A stretch of DNA of 10,082 bases, from the NCBI GenBank assembly GCA_900557435.1, contig USSH01000069.1, positions 1 through 10,082 on the forward strand. Direction: 5' to 3'. The stretch's first letter is position 1. Every line of letters begins with the position of its first letter. This document shows, piece after piece, positions 6,135 through 10,082 of this stretch. Below the pieces are notes generated by a model. It was not told where the DNA came from. It made no database searches and saw nothing but the letters and a program-made list of their open reading frames with translations. The stretch comes from an uncultured Coprococcus sp. (GTDB taxonomy: Bacteria > Bacillota > Clostridia > Lachnospirales > Lachnospiraceae). Position numbers and translations under genes: made by a program.

Positions 6135-8156
6135 ATGAAAAAAGGATTATCTTTTCTTGCAGTTGCTGCATTTGCAGCTGTCATCACACTGACCGGATCT
6201 ATCCCTGCATTTGCACGGGCCACATACGATGCACCTTCTGGTTATCACAACGGCACTTCTGAATCATCCAGTTCCGATGAACAAGACTCTCCGCCTCTGA
6301 GTGAGATTGAAAGGTTTTTTTCTGCGGATATTGCAGATACCGCATCTACTCAGACTTATATCAGTTTATATGCTCTTGACTCGTCATACGCAGATATGCT
6401 GACTATCCCTGAGTCCTATAACCAAAACTACCAGTTAGGCAAATATGGTCTCACCGGTGCTTTGACATACAAAGTCATAAGTGGTGAATCTGTAAAGGTA
6501 TCTGACTCTGGTCTGGTTGAGCCCAATTGCGAAATATGGTACTGGCTGAATGGTTTTGGTTCATCATTTCCTATGGAAGGAGCTACCAAAACATATGAAT
6601 ATATAACGGGCAAATCTGTTGTAAGAATCTCAAATGGTAAGAAGTCAACAGATATAACCTTCAATGTTGTGAATTATGCTTACCACTATGCAGATGAAAT
6701 CCAGAAAACTTTCATTGCAAATAGCATCTCAGATTCCATGACAGAATACCAAAAACTTGAAACTATAACCAATTATGTAGCAGATACATACAACTACAGC
6801 CCAGATTATTCCTCAGGAATATCCATGATAATATCTGGCGGCGGTGACTGCTGGGCAAGCTGTGACCTTATCATGAGTCTCTGCGATCTGGTTGGAATCA
6901 AAAATCACGTACGCATAGCTAACAGAGATCCAGGTGCCGGAAGCGGACATCGAAATGTAGTTGCCCTGTGTGACGGTAAACTATACATAGCGGATGCAGG
7001 ATATGTCGGCGATGCTCCAAGGGGGCGTGACCTGTATGAGACGACTGCATTTTCTAACGACAACGGCGTACTCTACCAGTATGATGGCTTTGACGATGAT
7101 ATAGTCATTCCAGATGGTATCACCGCAATTGGTGAGGAAAGCAATAACGTATTTTATTACTCAGCAAACTATGGTTCCATCACAGCAATATCCATCCCTT
7201 CAAGCGTATCGTATATATCAAATGTTGCATTTGCCGGAACAAAAAAGCTTAAGAATCTATATGTGGACAGTGCCAATAAATTCTATAAAAGTATAGATGG
7301 CGTTTTGTATACCAAAGATGGAAAGACCATATACACGGTTCCGAATGGCAAGAGCAAAGTCAGCATACCTTGTGGGGTTACCACCATTGGAGATTACTGT
7401 TTCTATTACAGTTCATCAATTTCATCAGTATCTATTCCGGATACAGTGACCTCTATTGGTGTAGGCGCATTTGGCGATTGTCTTTCACTTTCGTCAATAA
7501 AAATTCCAAAGTCAGTCAAAACCATAGATGACTTCGCCTTCTATAACGACTCCTGCAGAGTCATTATTCTTTCAAAGGACGTGGTGTTTGGCAAAAATGT
7601 GGCGCCTTATTGCACTCTTGTTGGCTATTCAGGAAGCAGTACAGAGAAATACGCAAAAGAAAACAATATTGGTTTTATTGCCCTTGAATCAGACGGACGC
7701 TACATAGACACAGTCAACGGGAAAACATGCATCAGGGATGCATACGGTAAGATCGTGAACTTCACCGGACTCAGAAATGTAAAAGGTGTTTTAACTTATT
7801 TCAAAAACGGCATTAAATGCAAAGACAAAACCCTTGTAAAATACAAAAACAAATACTACTTTGTGAAGAATGGCACTATATGCAGAGCCAGATCTCTTGT
7901 AAAATACAAAAACAGATATTACTATGTAAAAAATGGTACCATATTCAAGAAAACCCTTATAACCGAACTAAACAAAAAGAAATATTATATCAAGAATGGT
8001 ATCTGGTGTAGCAAGACCACTGCTCTCATCAAATATAACAAAAAAACATATTATATAAGAAATGGCGCAGTCGATACCAAATTCTCAGGACTGAAAAAAT
8101 ACAAAGGACATGTATATTCTATTCGAAAGGGCATCGTTGTAAAGAAAGTCAGATGA
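6135..8156 (+). CDS. Secreted transglutaminase-like, BspA-type leucine-rich-repeat surface protein
   Basis: 673 residues. A Sec signal peptide (MKKGLSFLAVAAFAAVITLT, cleavage probably after AFA at 27) is followed by a Ser/Asp-rich linker (about 36-60). Residues about 100-178 look like a bacterial Ig-like (Big_2) fold (VSDSGLVEPN; GKKSTDITFNVVNY). A transglutaminase-like domain spans about 185-292 with a plausible Cys-His-Asp triad: C239 (GGGDCWAS), H272 (GSGHRN) and D287 (YIADAGY). BspA-type LRR_5 repeats follow (about 320-517; IPDGITAIG, IPSSVSYIS, IPCGVTTIG, IPDTVTSIG, IPKSVKTID). A basic tail of six roughly 21-residue units (545-673) has the pattern hydrophobic-K-Y-x-x-x-YY-x-K/R-NG. There is no LPXTG motif or C-terminal membrane segment, so the basic repeats probably hold it to the cell wall or a polysaccharide. 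The fold suggests a cysteine protease, transglutaminase or peptide-trimming role outside the cell; the substrate is unknown. The start has GGGGG at 6121-6125, 9 nt before the ATG. Confidence 0.92.
   Translation: MKKGLSFLAVAAFAAVITLTGSIPAFARATYDAPSGYHNGTSESSSSDEQDSPPLSEIERFFSADIADTASTQTYISLYALDSSYADMLTIPESYNQNYQLGKYGLTGALTYKVISGESVKVSDSGLVEPNCEIWYWLNGFGSSFPMEGATKTYEYITGKSVVRISNGKKSTDITFNVVNYAYHYADEIQKTFIANSISDSMTEYQKLETITNYVADTYNYSPDYSSGISMIISGGGDCWASCDLIMSLCDLVGIKNHVRIANRDPGAGSGHRNVVALCDGKLYIADAGYVGDAPRGRDLYETTAFSNDNGVLYQYDGFDDDIVIPDGITAIGEESNNVFYYSANYGSITAISIPSSVSYISNVAFAGTKKLKNLYVDSANKFYKSIDGVLYTKDGKTIYTVPNGKSKVSIPCGVTTIGDYCFYYSSSISSVSIPDTVTSIGVGAFGDCLSLSSIKIPKSVKTIDDFAFYNDSCRVIILSKDVVFGKNVAPYCTLVGYSGSSTEKYAKENNIGFIALESDGRYIDTVNGKTCIRDAYGKIVNFTGLRNVKGVLTYFKNGIKCKDKTLVKYKNKYYFVKNGTICRARSLVKYKNRYYYVKNGTIFKKTLITELNKKKYYIKNGIWCSKTTALIKYNKKTYYIRNGAVDTKFSGLKKYKGHVYSIRKGIVVKKVR
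7767..8153 (+). repeat. Six C-terminal ~21-residue wall-binding-like repeats, two nearly identical in DNA
   Basis: Units begin near residues 545, 566, 587, 608, 630 and 651 of the surface protein. Each has a (L/I)xKYxxxYYxxKNG core followed by a variable 6-7 residue segment. Units two and three are close copies at the DNA level: CTTGTAAAATACAAAAACA occurs exactly at 7833-7851 and 7896-7914, an offset of 63 nt or 21 codons, with only scattered changes after it. This indicates a recent in-frame duplication. The last unit departs from the pattern (SIRKGIVVKKVR). Confidence 0.75.
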
Positions 8157-8183
8157 TATGTTTTATAATTACCGGAGGCTGAT

Positions 8184-8969
8184 ATGAACACTTATGAAAT
8201 ATTCGCCAGCGTCTATGATGAATTGATGGATAATATTCCATACGACGACTGGTGCACATATATAATAGAAGTTTTAAAAAAATACGGAGTAAACAACGGT
8301 CTGGTCTGTGAACTAGGCTGCGGCACCGGTGAAGTCACGGAAAGGCTGGCGGACTCAGGATATGACATGATCGGCATTGACAATTCATACGAGATGCTTG
8401 AAGTGGCCAATGAAAAAAAGCTCGATACCGGTCACGAATCCATTTTATATCTCATGCAGGACATGAGGGAGTTTGAGCTGTTTGGCACGGTGAATGCGAT
8501 AGTATGTGTGTGCGACAGTATCAACTATCTCACCGAGCTTTCAGATATCACACATGTATTCAGGCTGGCAAATAACTATCTTGAGTCAAAAGGGGTCTTC
8601 ATCTGCGACTTCAAGACCCGCCACTACTTCAAAGATGTGGTAGCTGACAGCACTATAGCTGAGGACAGAGATGATGTAAGTTTCATATGGGATAACTACT
8701 ATGATGCAGAAACCGACATCAATGAGCTTGCCCTCAGTCTGTTTCTCCCTGAAGAACCTGATGACGAGTGTCCACTATACCGGAAATATCAGGAATTCCA
8801 TTACCAGCGCGGTCTCACTCTTGAGGACATGAGAAAATGCGTAGCTGATTCTGGTATGGAACTTGTCGCCATGTATGATGCATTTACATTTGAGCCCGCC
8901 ACAGATTCAAGCGAGCGTGTATATGTGGTTGCACGGGAGACTCATCAGGATAACAAACACTATGAATAG
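8184..8969 (+). CDS. Class I SAM-dependent methyltransferase (YqeM-like)
   Basis: 261 residues. Motif I, the glycine-rich SAM loop, is ELGCGTGE at 43-50. The acidic residue that binds the SAM ribose is D66 (MIGIDNSYEML), a motif III-type acidic residue is D93 (MQDMREF), and the motif IV-like strand is AIVCVCDSINYL from 105. The N-terminus YEIFASVYDELMDNIPYDDW resembles Bacillus YqeM and related uncharacterised methyltransferases with a Methyltransf_25-type fold. It is cytosolic; the acceptor (small molecule, RNA or protein) cannot be inferred. GGAGG (8174-8178) lies 5 nt before the ATG. The gene starts 27 nt after the surface-protein stop with no terminator between them, so co-transcription is likely, though a functional link with a secreted protein is not obvious. 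hslO follows 141 nt later. Confidence 0.93.
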   Translation: MNTYEIFASVYDELMDNIPYDDWCTYIIEVLKKYGVNNGLVCELGCGTGEVTERLADSGYDMIGIDNSYEMLEVANEKKLDTGHESILYLMQDMREFELFGTVNAIVCVCDSINYLTELSDITHVFRLANNYLESKGVFICDFKTRHYFKDVVADSTIAEDRDDVSFIWDNYYDAETDINELALSLFLPEEPDDECPLYRKYQEFHYQRGLTLEDMRKCVADSGMELVAMYDAFTFEPATDSSERVYVVARETHQDNKHYE

Positions 8970-9008
8970 ACTTGTCTTATCGTCATTAGTAATATAAAAT
9001 AGTGAAGA

Positions 9009-9035
9009 TTGTCCTATATACATCATTATTATAAT
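9009..9035 (+). promoter_or_regulatory. Candidate promoter of hslO
   Basis: A consensus -10 TATAAT (9030-9035) lies inside a 13-nt near-palindrome (CATTAT-T-ATAATG, 9024-9036). The nearest -35-like box is TTGTCC (9009-9014) with a short 15-nt spacer. A second TATAAT (9070-9075) has no -35. I see no terminator for the methyltransferase in 8970-9110, so read-through transcription may also reach hslO. Confidence 0.35.
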
Positions 9036-9110
9036 GAGATTACCCCCGGTAGCAGGACAGATCTCAAAATATAATAACACTAACCAACATAGAACAGAGA
9101 GGTATATAAC

Positions 9111-9998
9111 ATGAGTGATCATATAATAAGAGGTATGGCGGCGAACAATCAGGTAAGATTCTTCGCCGGTACAACAAGAGATATCGTGGAGACCGCAAGA
9201 TCTATCCACAACACAAGCCCTGTGGCAACGGCTGCACTGGGAAGACTGCTCACAGCAGGCGCACTTATGGGCGCACAGTGCAAGAATGAATCCGATGTAC
9301 TTACACTTCAGATCCAGTGCAACGGTCCAATAGGCGGACTGACCGTAACTGCAGATGCACACTCCAGAGTCAAAGGCTATGTCAACAATCCCAATGTGAT
9401 ACTTCACGCCAATGACAAGGGCAAGCTGGATGTTGCAAAAGCCCTCGATCTGGGTGTTCTGTCAGTCATCAAGGATATAGGTCTCAAGGAGCCTTATGTC
9501 GGTCAGACACAGCTCGTATCCGGTGAGATCGCCGAGGATCTGACATATTACTTTGCAACATCAGAACAGATTCCTACATCCGTAGCTCTTGGCGTACTTA
9601 TGGAGAAAGACAACACAGTAAAACAGGCAGGCGGATTCATCATCCAGCTCATGCCATTTGCATCGGATGAACTCATCGACGTTCTCGAAAAGAGACTGAA
9701 CGAGTTCTCCTCCATCACAAGTTTACTTGACGAAGGCAAGACTCCTCTCGACATCATCAAGGATGTATTTGAGGGATATGATGTTGTCGTGACCGATGAA
9801 CTACCTACAGAGTGGCACTGCAACTGCAGCAAGGAAAGATACTACAATGCGGTACTCAGCCTAGGAAAGAAAGAGATCGCAAGTCTCCTTGAGGAAGGCG
9901 AACCTATAGAGGTCAATTGCCAGTTCTGCAACTCGCATTACAAGTTCTCACCAGACGAACTTAAGGAGATGCTTTTGAAAGCAGCAAATAACAGATAA
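9111..9998 (+). CDS. hslO: Hsp33 redox-regulated molecular chaperone
   Basis: 295 residues, the usual length. Hsp33 is a cytosolic holdase that is inactive when reduced with zinc bound, and is switched on by oxidative unfolding of its C-terminal zinc domain to stop aggregation of client proteins. The zinc ligands are all present: CxC at C237/C239 (WHCNCS) and CxxC at C270/C273 (NCQFCN). The N-terminal domain is typical, with RGMAANNQVRFFAGTTRDIV near the start, the GRLLTAGALMGAQCK helix (44-58) and QIQCNGPIGGLTVTADA (67-83). The ATG at 9111 has AGAGAGG (9096-9102) 8 nt upstream. It follows the methyltransferase on the same strand with a 141-nt gap. No clear terminator is visible in the 84 nt left after its stop. 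Confidence 0.98.
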   Translation: MSDHIIRGMAANNQVRFFAGTTRDIVETARSIHNTSPVATAALGRLLTAGALMGAQCKNESDVLTLQIQCNGPIGGLTVTADAHSRVKGYVNNPNVILHANDKGKLDVAKALDLGVLSVIKDIGLKEPYVGQTQLVSGEIAEDLTYYFATSEQIPTSVALGVLMEKDNTVKQAGGFIIQLMPFASDELIDVLEKRLNEFSSITSLLDEGKTPLDIIKDVFEGYDVVVTDELPTEWHCNCSKERYYNAVLSLGKKEIASLLEEGEPIEVNCQFCNSHYKFSPDELKEMLLKAANNR

Positions 9999-10082
9999 AC
10001 GAACAGCAAGTCTGATATCCGGTTTTACATAGCTGTTTCCCATCAAAATTTCGCCATTTGCTCTCATTTTCACAACATTTTT

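Noticed and set aside
6004..6171. N-terminal extension of the Nudix reading frame
   Set aside because: It runs through the divergent promoter region and overlaps the start of the surface protein; the ATG at 6001-6003 has a ribosome binding site and gives the usual N-terminus.
10002..10037. 6-bp inverted repeat (AACAGC/GCTGTT) after hslO as a terminator
   Set aside because: The loop is 24 nt, the stem is short and no T tract follows, so it is not supported as a terminator.

Overview
The window looks like chromosomal DNA from an anaerobic Firmicute of the Lachnospiraceae type (Butyrivibrio, Roseburia or Coprococcus-like). The grounds are AT-rich intergenic DNA, strong AGGAGG-type ribosome binding sites, an Rpn-type nuclease of the kind abundant in that family, and a secreted protein that joins a transglutaminase fold, BspA-like leucine-rich repeats and short Tyr/Lys/Asn-Gly repeats. 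The taxonomic call rests on recalled family resemblance, not on a search.

Layout. 1-350 is non-coding, with a possible decayed reading frame at the left edge and a terminator. 351-1316 (minus) is an Rpn-family PD-(D/E)XK nuclease-like protein with a TTG start, a good promoter and two inverted repeats upstream. 1752-2087 (plus) is a small XRE/Cro-type regulator, divergent from the nuclease. A hairpin at 2105-2153 separates it from a convergent 83-residue protein of unknown function (2256-2507, minus), whose upstream region carries two short palindromes. 2823-5240 (minus) is leuS, leucyl-tRNA synthetase, complete, with its own terminator, promoter and a leader of about 130 nt. 5503-6003 (minus) is a Nudix hydrolase. 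Divergent from it, 6135-8156 (plus) is a 673-residue secreted transglutaminase-like/leucine-rich-repeat surface protein, followed after 27 nt by a class I SAM methyltransferase (8184-8969) and then by hslO, the Hsp33 redox chaperone (9111-9998).

How the genes relate. leuS and hslO are core housekeeping and stress genes. The surface protein and methyltransferase are close enough to share a transcript; hslO sits 141 nt further on and probably has its own promoter. The most suggestive regulatory site lies between the Nudix and surface-protein genes: two overlapping divergent promoters with a perfect 8-bp-arm dyad in the spacer of the leftward one. The left third (nuclease, XRE regulator, orphan small protein) is the accessory-looking part. 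I saw no complete insertion sequence, CRISPR array, tRNA, rRNA or attachment site, and no convincing undescribed multi-gene system.
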